Shown here one piece after another: positions 48,204 through 60,109 of a stretch of DNA of 64,000 nt; the first letter of the stretch is position 1; the number at the start of each line of letters is the position of its first letter. Under the pieces are notes generated by a model, which did no database searches, had not been told where the DNA came from, and saw nothing but the letters and a program-made list of their open reading frames with translations. This DNA comes from Branchiostoma floridae (Eukaryota; Chordata; Leptocardii; Amphioxiformes; Branchiostomatidae): positions 2,772,920 through 2,836,919 of the forward strand of contig NC_049987.1 in assembly GCF_000003815.2 (NCBI RefSeq). The letters are read 5' to 3'. The position numbers and the translations under genes are program-made.

Positions 48204-50747
48204 TCATTTTGAGCTTGCCTTTCCGTACACAGTCACGTGGTGGGATTCTGATTTCCCATATAGAGTTGCATGTCGGCTAGATACTGGCTTGAAATTGCGA
48301 GAAATTCTGCCCAGGCTACCATAGTTTTGTGCGCTATTTTCTACGTTTCCATTAAACGCTACACCTTGGGATCCCGATGTCCCATACAATGTTGTATGTC
48401 GGCGAGATGTGGGCTGGAGATTGCGAAAACTTCTGCCGAAGCTACCATGATGGGCACGGGTGCTATTTTCTACATTTCCATAGAACGTTACAGGGTGGGA
48501 TTTGGATCTTTCATACATGTTAGTACGTTGGATTGTTGTTGATTTCTTAATGTGTGAAGATCCGGTCCGGCTGCTGTGGTAGATGGTGCGACTCTCCCCT
48601 CCCACGCCGACTGATGGAAGAGTCAGGTCCACAGCGATACCATAGTACGGTAACGTGATGTTATCATCGCTGTCTGGTATGTTGCAATAAGTCGATTCGA
48701 TAGAGGGCAGGACAGCAGGCAGTGATCTACAGGGGACTAAATCGTGTTGCCAACCCGCCGGTGAGCGTGCCAAAGCGGGGAGAGAAGTTGACCTGGTCAA
48801 ATCAGTTTTGCCGTCATCTAGTTTTTCCCAGTACGTATGGGAGGCAGTGACATCGTCATCCGAGATCTCGCAGTAGTTGGGTTCGACAGTATTCAGGACA
48901 ATAGGCAGCGACCTGCAAGAAACCAGTTTGCGGTGCGACAAGTCGCTGTGTGTGTGAGAAATAACGGGGACAGAAGAAGACCTTGCCCGCCCAGGAGCAC
49001 GCAGTGCTTTCCGGACTTGAACTGCCTTTTTATTTGAGAGAACCGACCGCTTCAGCAACGCAGCGATGAGTATCAGAACTAGACATGATAACATAGCGAT
49101 TAGGACGACAGCAGCAATGTGTATGGGGATGAGAGGTTGTGAATTGCCGTCTTGACCAGGTCTGATGAAGACTGTACCGCCCTGTTGAGTAGAAGTCGAT
49201 GGCACAGTCGTCTGGTGGTGTGACATCAACACTGCCTGGGTCAGGTTCTTCAGTACCGGTGTTCGATGGGATGCAGGCCAGTTGCTATTATTTCGACATG
49301 TTTCATTGTATTCTATTTGCTTTGGGGGCACGTTAATCTCCAGTCGTCTGCTGTTTATTTTGTTAAGTATATAGCATGTTATATTTCTATCGTTTTGGGG
49401 GAAAATGTTATTCTGGCATTTCCTTTCAGCAGCTGAGCTATTTGTACTTGTATTCTGTTTTGTGTCATCCACTGTTACTACAAGGGCTCGCATTGTCAAG
49501 TTGCCTCCAAATAATAAAGCCATGCTTAGACGTAACCCACCCCGTAAAGCCACCACCAGGCCACCGCTATGTTCCCAACCCTGTCTACAATGGGCAATGT
49601 CATCATGGGGGATGTTTTGGCCGGGAGATTCAGTCTTTATCAGGACAAGAAAACGTGACGACCTGTTGAGCTTTGTCATGTGGATGTCTCGCAAGCCGCA
49701 TGGGGCTGTAACATGCCTCGGGTAACTATTTGATAACGCTAAGGCCCACCCCAAAGCCTGCTCATTGTTGGAAGGGTCGTGAGTGATACATAGAAGGTAG
49801 GTTGACACCCTAACTGACACGTCTTGCCTTCTGATGTGATGAGGCTCATGTTCATTCCCGCGATTGTGGAGGGAAAGGCCCCATGCCTCCTCACGCACCT
49901 CCGTGTTCTCGAACGTTGTCAACCTCGTGCCAACAACGCGTATCATCCGGATTTTCTTTAGGCCCCAGAACGATTCTCCGTCTAGAAACGATAATTCCTC
50001 ACTTAGATACAAGCCAATAATGTTATTTACGAGGTGCTGGAATACATCAGGAGGTAATACCACAATGTTGTTTAGTTCTAAGCCGATTTCTTTCAGGTGG
50101 CGGAGCCCAGTGAACCACCCTGGGTCCACAGTTTCCAGATGGTTACTCTGTAAGTTTAAGACTTCAAGCAAACCCAGGTCCATAAAACACCCTGCATCCA
50201 TCCTTGCTATCCTGTTATTAGACAAGCTCAGCACACGAAGATTTTTTGCACCAGAGAACGAGGTCTGCTTGACATTAGTTAGATAATTATCGTCTAGTAG
50301 CATAGTCAGAAGGTTGAATGTACTGGCCAGGACATTTTCTTCTATGGCTGTGATTTCACAACGTATCAGGGACAGAGTCGTATATAGAGAATTCATTCCC
50401 TCCAAAGTTTTTGCCGAAAGACGTCCCATCGGATATCCAACCACTGCAACCACATGTAAATCCACGTGCACGTGCATGTAAGATATCAGTTGAGGGAAAT
50501 CTGGGCTCCTTGTGGCAGTAGTTGTGTTCACACATTTGCACACAATCAATGCATGCTGGGGTATCATTCTCGCTAAAGTCACGTAAAGCTTCAATCTGAC
50601 GTACTCAGACTGACTCGCCTTTCTACACTGAACAGAACAAACACCATCACAAGGCGAATAAGCAGTGACCAGAAGCAATGAAAAAAGCACAGCGAATCTT
50701 GTTCTCAGGGAGCAGCTTTCTTGACAGAACACCGTGTTTTGGTGCAT
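48204..50747 (-). CDS. Large LRR single-pass membrane receptor-like protein
   Basis: An 847-residue protein in a single coding exon. I start at the ATG at 50747: an open frame continues to 50903, but a splice acceptor (TCCACTTTCAG) ends at 50771 and the 50747 ATG places a signal peptide (1-33) at the N-terminus. A cysteine-containing cap (36-73) precedes leucine-rich repeats (about 124-280, with LRVLSLSNNRI, LEVLNLQSNHL, LKEIGLELNNI). Then comes a less clear ectodomain with cysteines and N-glycosylation sites, a helix at 541-565, and a ~280-residue cytoplasmic tail. The tail has two copies of a CRSLP...Y-C-x-I unit (607-639, 669-702) and about 2.3 copies of a ~43-residue unit with YG and NVENS (746-846). 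Conserved tyrosines suggest signalling. No TIR or kinase domain. Function unknown. Confidence 0.85.
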   Translation of the reverse strand: MHQNTVFCQESCSLRTRFAVLFSLLLVTAYSPCDGVCSVQCRKASQSEYVRLKLYVTLARMIPQHALIVCKCVNTTTATRSPDFPQLISYMHVHVDLHVVAVVGYPMGRLSAKTLEGMNSLYTTLSLIRCEITAIEENVLASTFNLLTMLLDDNYLTNVKQTSFSGAKNLRVLSLSNNRIARMDAGCFMDLGLLEVLNLQSNHLETVDPGWFTGLRHLKEIGLELNNIVVLPPDVFQHLVNNIIGLYLSEELSFLDGESFWGLKKIRMIRVVGTRLTTFENTEVREEAWGLSLHNRGNEHEPHHIRRQDVSVRVSTYLLCITHDPSNNEQALGWALALSNSYPRHVTAPCGLRDIHMTKLNRSSRFLVLIKTESPGQNIPHDDIAHCRQGWEHSGGLVVALRGGLRLSMALLFGGNLTMRALVVTVDDTKQNTSTNSSAAERKCQNNIFPQNDRNITCYILNKINSRRLEINVPPKQIEYNETCRNNSNWPASHRTPVLKNLTQAVLMSHHQTTVPSTSTQQGGTVFIRPGQDGNSQPLIPIHIAAVVLIAMLSCLVLILIAALLKRSVLSNKKAVQVRKALRAPGRARSSSVPVISHTHSDLSHRKLVSCRSLPIVLNTVEPNYCEISDDDVTASHTYWEKLDDGKTDLTRSTSLPALARSPAGWQHDLVPCRSLPAVLPSIESTYCNIPDSDDNITLPYYGIAVDLTLPSVGVGGESRTIYHSSRTGSSHIKKSTTIQRTNMYERSKSHPVTFYGNVENSTRAHHGSFGRSFRNLQPTSRRHTTLYGTSGSQGVAFNGNVENSAQNYGSLGRISRNFKPVSSRHATLYGKSESHHVTVYGKASSK

Positions 50748-51537
50748 GGTTGTCTTACTGTTATCTAAGGCTGAAAGTGGACCTTGCCTGATGTTCTGTT
50801 GGGGAGTTGCACTGGAATCTGTATCTGTATAGTGCGGTATGTATAATTTTCTTTTGTGAACAGTCCCATCAAGTAGGTACAGTAGAACATAGCTTTTAAC
50901 CATATATCATTTTTGGGTGAAAATGGTTAGTTAATTTGCACTGCAGCTAGGTGTCATTGCAGTCTCAAACGTAAGATACTGTCACATAAACATCAATTAA
51001 AATATATCGTTTGAAAGTGTACAAGTCAAATTTCGGAGGACGGTTGCAAAGTATAAAGTATTTTATCAATGTATCTAACTGAAAAGTAGTATGTCAAGTC
51101 GACGTTCTTTTGAACATCAGTAGGAAATTTGTTAGGAAAACAAGGGTGCAATGTGCAGATTTTTACTGCCATAAAATATCCAACTTTGTGAAAATGTTTT
51201 CTATTTTCCTAACAAGTGGAAATCTGATTTAAGCCGAATAACTTGACCCATACGTCTCAGTTCGTAGCACAAAAACGCATGTTTTCCCTTCTCTCAGACC
51301 TTTACTAACGTTTTTAAGTGTTCCCTAAAAGGAAATGATCACACTGATTTCAATTTCGGTGTACATATAAAAAAGACTAAATACTACTTCATATCCTTGT
51401 CCCAAATTTGCGGTCTGCATTTCATTTCTTGGTGAAACCGAGACTTATTACGCACGCCTTGTAGGTATTAATAAACAGCAATAAGACAATGAAGTGGCAA
51501 ACGTTATTTTTTGCTTAACAATTCCTATGTACGTGAC

Positions 51538-51961
51538 AAGAAATGGGTACCGGTACAGAAAATTCAAGCATAGGTCCGGTTCAAGTCCAGAGGATCAGGT
51601 CCTGAACCTGGACCTGATTCAGTATGTGAGAACTTGTGAATGAACGATACTAAAAACATTGGTCTATTTTGCAACAAAGATATATGTTTTGTGGAGTATT
51701 CGACTCCCAATTGGCGTTTTAATATCCTAAAAGGCTAACTGCCTCTGACTATAAAGCTTGGTATAATTGACTGTAGACTCTACTATACTTTGCTCTTGTT
51801 ATTTTCCTCAACCAGTAAGCCCCTGAATGTATGAATGCATGATCATATAATGTGTTCATTTTCTTATAGGCCAAACATCCGATCCACCGAATTTTTTCAG
51901 GTCCAGTTTTTCTGGATCGGTCCAACAAGAAAACCTGTTTTGTACTGGTACACCGCCCCTA
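51538..51961. mobile_element. hAT-type MITE, 424 bp, 8-bp target duplication
   Basis: Flanked by TACGTGAC at 51530-51537 and 51962-51969. The inner ends GGGTACCGGTAC and GTACTGGTACACCGCCCCTA are inverted. Same family as the copies at 11797 and 15116. Lies in the presumed 5' intron of the LRR gene. Confidence 0.8.
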
Positions 51962-52300
51962 TACGTGACACATTTACTGAATTGTTAGCAATGTAACCTT
52001 TCTGCAGTGCAAGGGAAAGCAAACCGATCATTTTTGTAAATAACAGATGATCATAGAAATGTCAGCTATTGCAAAAACAGTAGTTGTGAATTAGTTTCTG
52101 GTATCACCGTCTAGGGCCATGTTGATTTAAATTTATGAATGTCATCCGCGCGCGCATCAAGTCTTAGCAGTTTCCAAGAAAAAGTGGAACCATACTGAAA
52201 ATCGTACAATCCATATTGCAAAAATAACAAATAAGAAACGTCTACTGACGTCTTAACATACCCTCGCAAATACCATGGTCCAAGAAGAAAGATGCAAAAG

Positions 52301-52326
52301 AATGGATATATATATATATATATATT
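52301..52326. repeat. TA microsatellite
   Basis: A run of about 12 TA units. Confidence 0.9.
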
Positions 52327-52490
52327 GTTTTGCACCTTATTTTGTGTGCTATGTGCTATGTCATTGTTTAACATTTCTGACCAAGTTAATGACAATAATA
52401 AAGATGGCAAGTTTTTTGTCAAGCCTCTGTTTTGGGTTTCCCAGAGGATGTTGTCCATATAATCAAATCGACATGGCCTTAGTTATTTTA

Positions 52491-53420
52491 AAGACTGATA
52501 GAGAGTTATTCAGAAATAAGCCGGAAAATCTTTAAACATTCGTAAAAAAAGGCTACACTTACCTTCCTTGTTTCTTTGTTGTTCGCTTTCTTGTTTTATA
52601 TTGTGAATCGCTTCCTTCGTCCCGATCTGTGTTGCAGGGTACCGTCGCTGTATAGAGGGCCGTTATCTGAAACGACAGTTCCCAGCTTACTCGTTTGGTT
52701 TGTCCACACACTCCACTTTTATATCAAAACTACACTTTCAAGGCCAGACGTTTGATTGACAAAAAGAACACTTATGAAAATAATTTTAGAAAATAATGTA
52801 TCTAGGACACATTCGAAAAAACGAAGGTCAATGCATAATGACAGACAGCTCTTCAGAAATTTGAAGCAGCCGGAAAATTTTAAAACATCCTGTAAAAAAC
52901 CACACTTACCTGTCGTGTATCTTTGTTGTTCGCTTTCTTTGCACTATCTTGTGAGCCGCTTCTTCCGTCCTGAACTACGGAATTTTACAGGCTTCCTTTG
53001 CTGTATAAAAGTCCTGTCTGAAACAGAGGTTATAAAAGCAACTAAAATCGATAATGTAACTAGGACATATTCTAAAAACATAAAGATCATAGCAGACTGA
53101 CAGAAAGCTCTCTACAAATTTAGAGGAGCCGGGTAATTTCTAAACATCCGTACAAAAAAGCTACTCTTACCTTCCTCGTTTCCTTGTTGTTCACTTTCTT
53201 GGCACTATTTTGTGAGCCGTTCTGAACTACCGACTATTACAGGCTGCCTTTGCGGTATAGAAGTCCTATATGAAAAAGACCAGTTCCGGCTTCCTTGTTT
53301 GTTTTGTCCAAAACTCTTCTATACGAAACCAAGGCAAGACGTATTTATTGTTTATTGAGATTATGAATATAAAAATAATTGAAATCAATAATGTAACTAG
53401 GACACGAGACGGAAATTGAA
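52491..53420 (-). promoter_or_regulatory. Three tandem copies of a promoter/first-exon-like module
   Basis: On the minus strand each copy ends in a GTAAG splice donor (exon ends at 52563, 52910 and 53171) after a conserved AAAGAAAGCGAACAACAA-like stretch. Two copies carry a TATA box about 150 bases before the donor (TATAAAAG at 52723-52716; TATAGAAG at 53323-53316). The next acceptor downstream is that of the LRR gene at 50771. This suggests alternative non-coding first exons for that gene. Confidence 0.5.
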
Positions 53421-54364
53421 TTCATTTTCCCACCAAGGACCGTTTTACGTTAAATTTATTTGTCTACACACCTTTCATTGAAAAACAAAAGAATCGTGAG
53501 TAAACAGTTGAGTAATTGCTAAAACAATTAGTGCAATAAACAAAAGATTTGCCATAAACTAAAATTATCACTATCAATTCCATTCAAAAAGGCATTTTTA
53601 AGATTGCTTTGTGTACCAGTATTTGTGGTTTAGCAGTATTAATCTAGAAGTTATCAATAGCATAAAAATGTAGGCCGATGACCTCCAACAGGCGCAGGTG
53701 TATTGTTACCACTGTAAAGGAGGCTCGCATCGGGGTATTGCCTCTATCGTTATCTTTGCGCTCAGAATGATATAATATTCTATTGGTACTTTACAAGTAG
53801 TTATTCTGGTCCGAATAAATCCTCACAATTATTGTTGATTTTATAGAATTTTTTTTTACATCGACCACCCCCCCCCCCACATACCCCCACCCATCTAGAA
53901 GTGTAGTAAAGTCCACAGCTAGCCATTTTTGTAAACAAGCCGGAACCTATATATCTAACTGCCCTCCAAGCTCGGGTTAGGCCATAGTTTGCTGCGCTGC
54001 CTTGGTTCCTGCCCTCTGGGCTCTCCCGACAGATACTATAATAAGACACTAATCTTTACCTCTCCCTCCCCCCACTAAAAAAAATGTACATAAGGTACAT
54101 CTAGTTTAATGTTTATGGCATGTTGTGTAAGCAAATGTAAGGCTTACGTCACATTTTCAAACCGGGGATGAACGGGCTGTTTGTGAAAATAAAAATAATG
54201 CCCATCGTGTAGTTTGCTGTCTTTGTATTTAAATTCCAGCCGCCTGGTTTTGAAAATGTAACGTAGGACTAACTGAGACACTACAACTAAAAAGAACTAT
54301 TTTGAATTGATAAGTCAACTTTAATCCTATTACGTTATATTTATCTGTCTAGACACCACTTTAA

Positions 54365-55332
54365 CCCTATCCAGACTGGGGGGGGGGCTAAAAGTGCCTG
54401 CGCCAACTTTGACCTCTTATTACTCCCAAACGGCTTGTGCTAGAACAACCAAACTTAATGAGTTTTCCTAAAATATTGTTGGCAACAATTAAAAAAAAAT
54501 TGGGTAAGTTTATGATTTTTGTGTTGTCATGGTAACGGGTTTCTAAAAGGAAAATTTTACAAAAATCACGAATTTCGGTTTAAACAATGGGATTTTAAGA
54601 TTTTCTTGCTAAACTAAACTTCTTTTCATATATCTTTAACATCTAACACATCTTAGTTGAACATTTATAATTAAATATTCATTAATTATGCTAATGAGAT
54701 GACGTAATTGGTCAAAGTCCAAGATGGCCGACAATATCATGATTTAAAGTATAACAAGCTTATTTTCACTCAGATTTCATCACTACATGGTATTTTCTTA
54801 CAGAAAACATTCGTTTGAACGTTTTTAATCCTTTTCCATGGGGTTTTAGCGTTATAGGTTGAAAAAAATGTAACTTGAAAATTTTAAGGTTGATAATCCT
54901 AGAGGGCGGAAACCTAAACTCCCGAGGAGGTCTTTTTATGACTTCATTTTGCGGTGTTGGCGTCGGCTTTTGACAACGGAAGTCTTATAACACTTAAATG
55001 TTATTAAGAAACCTTTTTTGGTACCTTTTGGAGTGGGATATTTAGGTTTTATGGGAATCCTCCGTTTTAGCCAAAAATTTCATTTAAGGACGTTATAATG
55101 CCGTCATTTTCCATCGGATGGATATAAAAATTTCAGGATTTTTAAAAGTCGATAAGCCCACCCCCCCCTACAAATTTGGTGTTGGTACAATAAGCGGTTT
55201 TGAAAATACGAAGGGGGGGTCGAATGAGCCCCCCTTGGTTTTTTCAAAACGGCTTTTTTTCAAAACGGCTTTTTGTACCCCCCCCCCCCCCCCAAGTCCA
55301 GGGAAGGCCCAAAAAGCCCAGTCTGGATAGGG
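54365..55332. mobile_element. piggyBac-like MITE, second copy, 968 bp
   Basis: Ends CCCTATCCAGACTGGG and CCCAGTCTGGATAGGG are perfect inverted repeats, flanked by TTAA (54361-54364) and TCAA (55333-55336, a decayed TTAA). Internal blocks (CCAAGATGGCC, GATGACGTAATTGGTCAAAG, GTTGTCATGGTAAC) match those of the 26865-27815 element in inverted order. No transposase. Confidence 0.75.
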
Positions 55333-56072
55333 TCAATCCTATTACGTTATATTTATTTGTTTAGACACAAGCTATTATTAGCATTATAATGGAGGTCAGT
55401 GGCCGCCGTAATGTAGGTCAGTGACCTCGCGAAATGCTGGTCAGTGACCTTCGACCATGGGCAATAGGCCTCGGAATTGTTGTTGTTGTTGTTTTGCAAC
55501 AAAGAGGAAATACAGTACAGTGGTGCCAAAATCAACAAAACTGGCACTCGAGCCAATTCAGATAATGACACCCCGCTGAGGTCATAAAAGGCTCCCGTCA
55601 GCCCTTCCGGTCATCCTTAGAGCAGAGCTAAACCCTCCTTACTGGAAAAATCACTGGGTAGGAAACGGACGTCCCAGATGTGCGTTACCAGTTGCCGTGT
55701 TTTCAATCCTATTACGTTATATTTATTTGTTTAGACACAAGTTATTATTAGCATTATAATGGAGGTCAGTGGCCGCCATAATGTAGGTCAGTGACCTCCG
55801 AAATGCTGGTCAGTGACCTTCGACTATGGGCAATAGGCCTCGGAATTGTTGTTGTTGTTGTTTTGCAACAAAGAGGAAATACAGTACAGTGGTGCCAAAA
55901 TCAACAAAACTGGCACTCGAGCCAATTCAGATAATGACACCCCGCTGAGGTCATAAAAGGCTCCCGTCAGCCCTTCCGGTCATCCTTAGAGCAGAGCTAA
56001 ACCCTCCTTACTGGAAAAATCACTGGGTAGGAAACGGACGTCCCAGATGTGCGTTACCAGTTGCCGTGTTTT
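55333..56072. repeat. Two-copy tandem duplication, 369-bp unit
   Basis: 55333-55701 and 55702 to about 56072 differ at only a few positions by eye. A diverged piece of the unit (ATCCTATTACGTTATATTTA) also lies at 54324, just left of the piggyBac-like element, so that element probably inserted next to or into an older copy. Confidence 0.85.
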
Positions 56073-57007
56073 CAACCGGACTTATGGTACAGCGGGGCTG
56101 TTTCAGCGTATAGTCGGGTATTTTGAAACTATGTGACAACTATGAGAGTTTCTACATGCTAACAAAATCCACGCTGCACTGCAAGTACAGTTTGATCGGG
56201 GGGAACAGAATAATTTTCATTGTTTTTTGTAAGGGTTTGCGAGGCCGATCCTGAAGTAAGTCTGACTGTATACGGAAAACGGAATTCTCGTGCAACACAT
56301 CAAGGGAGTTATGCAAGGGAATGGCAAAATACCATGCGTATGTATCGTTCTACGAGAATAGTATTTTGATGAATATACAACTGCATTGTGGCTAGTGTAT
56401 AGCAAGCATTTTGGTAAAGAAACCGCCGATACGCGTTTTGTATGATGCGTTGTTTATTTTTGGGTGCCGTGACTGTGCTGGCAACGCAGAGCTCCGGAAA
56501 TCGGGCAAATTTCGACAATACAAAATGCCGTATATTTTTCTTTTGAAAGGGTATTATGCCCGCCATGTACTTAAGATTAAATGTGAATGTTCCACCGATG
56601 ATAAATCTTTTCAATATAGCCCTCTACATGACGAAAATTCGCAGAAAATGACGATGTTTGAAAGGCCTTTCCTACCTATCACTCGCTTCGCTCCTTCGGC
56701 GACCTTCTAGTGCTGGTCGCCTTCGGCGACCTTCGGGTGCCTTCGCTCGGAACTCGCCGACGTTCGGCACCCGCTCGGGTGATCCCGAGTACATGTACTT
56801 CCTTTAGAGCCACACTCGTAACATCATCCAGGCAGTATAAAAAATTAAAGCATGGGGGATCCGACAACAATTCCTTGGCCTACCGCCTATGCTTCGACAG
56901 ACATGTTTTTTACCTGAAGAAGGACACAGCCTTCGATGTTGCTTTTGTCTTGTTTTGTGCGTTATAACTATAACCTAAGGTCCTTTGGATGGATCTGTTC
57001 GAATCTA
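56073..57007. other. Intergenic stretch with a GC-rich hairpin cluster
   Basis: No gene recognised. Around 56680-56800 TTCGGCGACC-like units repeat in both orientations, including a perfect 7-bp stem with a 3-base loop at 56715-56731. Confidence 0.4.
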
Positions 57008-57107
57008 NNNNNNNNNNNNNNNNNNNNNNNNNNNNNNNNNNNNNNNNNNNNNNNNNNNNNNNNNNNNNNNNNNNNNNNNNNNNNNNNNNNNNNNNNNNNN
57101 NNNNNNN
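57008..57107. other. Assembly gap (100 N)
   Basis: 100 undetermined bases in repeat-rich intergenic sequence. Confidence 0.99.
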
Positions 57108-57199
57108 TGGCTAATTTCATCCATCATGGAAAGGTCGGACAAACAGCTGAGAATCATGTAACCCGCGTAGTTACTCTTTGATGAAACTCAATACTGACG

Positions 57200-58065
57200 A
57201 TAAAGGAGTCCCCCCCTTAAACGGCTACGTAAACGTTTATAACAAATCTGCTATTTTGCATATATTATGCAAATCAATTCCTCATTTGCATTTCTGGTAT
57301 CTGCTTATGTTCTATCATAATTTACATTTGTTGCATTTATTGAAGTCCATTTATTGAAAACAATGGAATTATGCAATTTCACTTTAATTATGCAAATTAA
57401 GTCCTCATTTGCATAGCATGTATATCATTATGAAGATCTTTGCCCAAGCTACCCGTATGCCTAAACTGATGTCAATTCGTCATTTCTTTCTGCAGTTGTC
57501 CTCTTTGGAATGTCTTGACAAAAATGCCCCTGCAGTTCCAAAAATAAATGGGCTGAAACGTACCCCACTTTGTCATGACGCTGAAAGCTATCTACCACTA
57601 AATGTCAAGACAATATCATGTACGGGACAAGAGATACATTGAACAAACTGCTATGATAATTTTTTCTCATTAAGTATGCAAATGCACTTCTATTTTGCAT
57701 AATTAGTATTTTGTTTTGTACAACATTGTCTAAGGTATCTACATACCAAAAATCATTAAAATACGTTAATCCCTTGTTGAGTTATCCACTTCAGTAGTTT
57801 TTTACACAATGGCCCTGCTATGCCAAAACTAGTCGCTATGCTGAGCACAACAGCTATCCAATAATAAAATTCGTGACCATAGCTTGTTTGAAGCACCAGA
57901 TAGCAAACCCGGCAAAAATCTAGTCATTTCCATCTTTCATCACATCCCAACAGAACACCAAGTATTAAACCAATCCTTCCAGCCGTTCTTGAGTTATCTT
58001 GTTCACAGACAGACAAACGTTAGTGAAAATATTGCCTCCATGACATTTCATGGAGGCAAAAAATA
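57200..58065 (-). repeat. Dispersed AT-rich repeat, reverse orientation
   Basis: Read on the minus strand it begins with the CCTCCATGAAATGTCATGG motif (58032-58055) and continues with GAACGGCTGGAAGGATTGG and the TTTGCATA-rich part. It matches 3658-4830 and 35283-36222. Confidence 0.6.
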
Positions 58066-58961
58066 GGAATGTTTAGATTGAAAAAAAGGAGCCAGACGAT
58101 ACATAAGACCTGGAAAATATTTCATGTTATATCACCTTATAATGAAGTATTTGAGAAGCAGACAATTGTCAAAGACATCCCTCTGAAATTCACCACTTGA
58201 AATAGGTAAAATGTGGAACAAGTTAATGTGGTGGTGGTGGTGGTGGGGGGGGGGGTGGAGGGTTATACTACTGAAGAAGTTTAACTTAATGTAAAACTTT
58301 AGATATCCAATGACTAATCGACTAATTATGACGTATTGGAAGAACTGTGAAAGAAGAGAGATGAAGCATGTAGAATACATAGATATAAGTTAGACCTATC
58401 ATTGTTTACCTGTTGTTATTCACTCTGCATCAATATTACTGCATTTAGCCTCATTGAGGCATGAATATGCAATAAAAGTCATTGTAATTGTCTAATGTAC
58501 TGTGCTGCATATGATTTTGCCAGCATAGACGACTTCCGTCACACTTTCTTGCTATCGGTAGTTGGGATAAGACTCGTTCTCATTGAAATGTAAACAATGC
58601 TGTCGCCTGCCTTTACGACTTGATATGAAGCAAATTATAGACAACAACACTGGTCCCTTCCCCCTTATGGATGGCTGGCACACTAACGGTAGTGTCGCTA
58701 AGGCCTAAGCCAACGACTGCAGTTGAGTGACTATCAGACATATTGGAAGGTACACAAAAACTTTGACTGGCGACTCTTTGAATACAGAGATTTGGCCCCT
58801 TTTTATGAACCACTGCCACTTTTATACATGAATAAATTACTATGGAATGACCCACAGATAATAATTAATTAAAATGTGTTGGCTGACAATTCTGGAGACG
58901 TTTTTGCACACATAGCTATTCTACTCCAAGAGTAATCCTAAAATATCATAGTATGAAAATT
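58066..58961. other. Intergenic stretch, nothing recognised
   Basis: Contains a GGT/G-run simple repeat at about 58229-58257. Short open frames show no known domain. Confidence 0.4.
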
Positions 58962-59814
58962 NNNNNNNNNNNNNNNNNNNNNNNNNNNNNNNNNNNNNNN
59001 NNNNNNNNNNNNNNNNNNNNNNNNNNNNNNNNNNNNNNNNNNNNNNNNNNNNNNNNNNNNNNNNNNNNNNNNNNNNNNNNNNNNNNNNNNNNNNNNNNNN
59101 NNNNNNNNNNNNNNNNNNNNNNNNNNNNNNNNNNNNNNNNNNNNNNNNNNNNNNNNNNNNNNNNNNNNNNNNNNNNNNNNNNNNNNNNNNNNNNNNNNNN
59201 NNNNNNNNNNNNNNNNNNNNNNNNNNNNNNNNNNNNNNNNNNNNNNNNNNNNNNNNNNNNNNNNNNNNNNNNNNNNNNNNNNNNNNNNNNNNNNNNNNNN
59301 NNNNNNNNNNNNNNNNNNNNNNNNNNNNNNNNNNNNNNNNNNNNNNNNNNNNNNNNNNNNNNNNNNNNNNNNNNNNNNNNNNNNNNNNNNNNNNNNNNNN
59401 NNNNNNNNNNNNNNNNNNNNNNNNNNNNNNNNNNNNNNNNNNNNNNNNNNNNNNNNNNNNNNNNNNNNNNNNNNNNNNNNNNNNNNNNNNNNNNNNNNNN
59501 NNNNNNNNNNNNNNNNNNNNNNNNNNNNNNNNNNNNNNNNNNNNNNNNNNNNNNNNNNNNNNNNNNNNNNNNNNNNNNNNNNNNNNNNNNNNNNNNNNNN
59601 NNNNNNNNNNNNNNNNNNNNNNNNNNNNNNNNNNNNNNNNNNNNNNNNNNNNNNNNNNNNNNNNNNNNNNNNNNNNNNNNNNNNNNNNNNNNNNNNNNNN
59701 NNNNNNNNNNNNNNNNNNNNNNNNNNNNNNNNNNNNNNNNNNNNNNNNNNNNNNNNNNNNNNNNNNNNNNNNNNNNNNNNNNNNNNNNNNNNNNNNNNNN
59801 NNNNNNNNNNNNNN
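58962..59814. other. Assembly gap (853 N)
   Basis: 853 undetermined bases. Open frames crossing it are artefacts. Confidence 0.99.
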
Positions 59815-60109
59815 AACAATTAGCCATTTATCTGCCCTATTAACACACACGTTAGGAGTAATTCACAACTCCGTGAGAGGCAATTCGCATGTCGGCTGCA
59901 AGCATTTTACGGCTCTGTCCGGTGAGATTGGGGGTTGGCAGTCAGAAAAGGCCAGCAATCAGCGACCAGTACAAATAGAAATGGCCAGCAAAAGTGTATT
60001 ATGAGCAAAAAAAACCAGAGAGCCTGCTATGGAGGCTAAGTTTGGTCCCACTAGCGGCTTTTTTTTTAACTGCAGGTGTCGGTTTCCTTTCAAGCTTTGG
60101 ATGGGAATA

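Noticed and set aside
49376-50286. Plus-strand open frames of 97-140 residues within the LRR gene
   Set aside because: Shadows of the minus-strand LRR coding sequence; none has a recognisable domain and equivalent frames simply follow the paralogue.
58921-59850. Several open frames of about 300 residues
   Set aside because: They consist almost wholly of undetermined bases from the 853-base gap.
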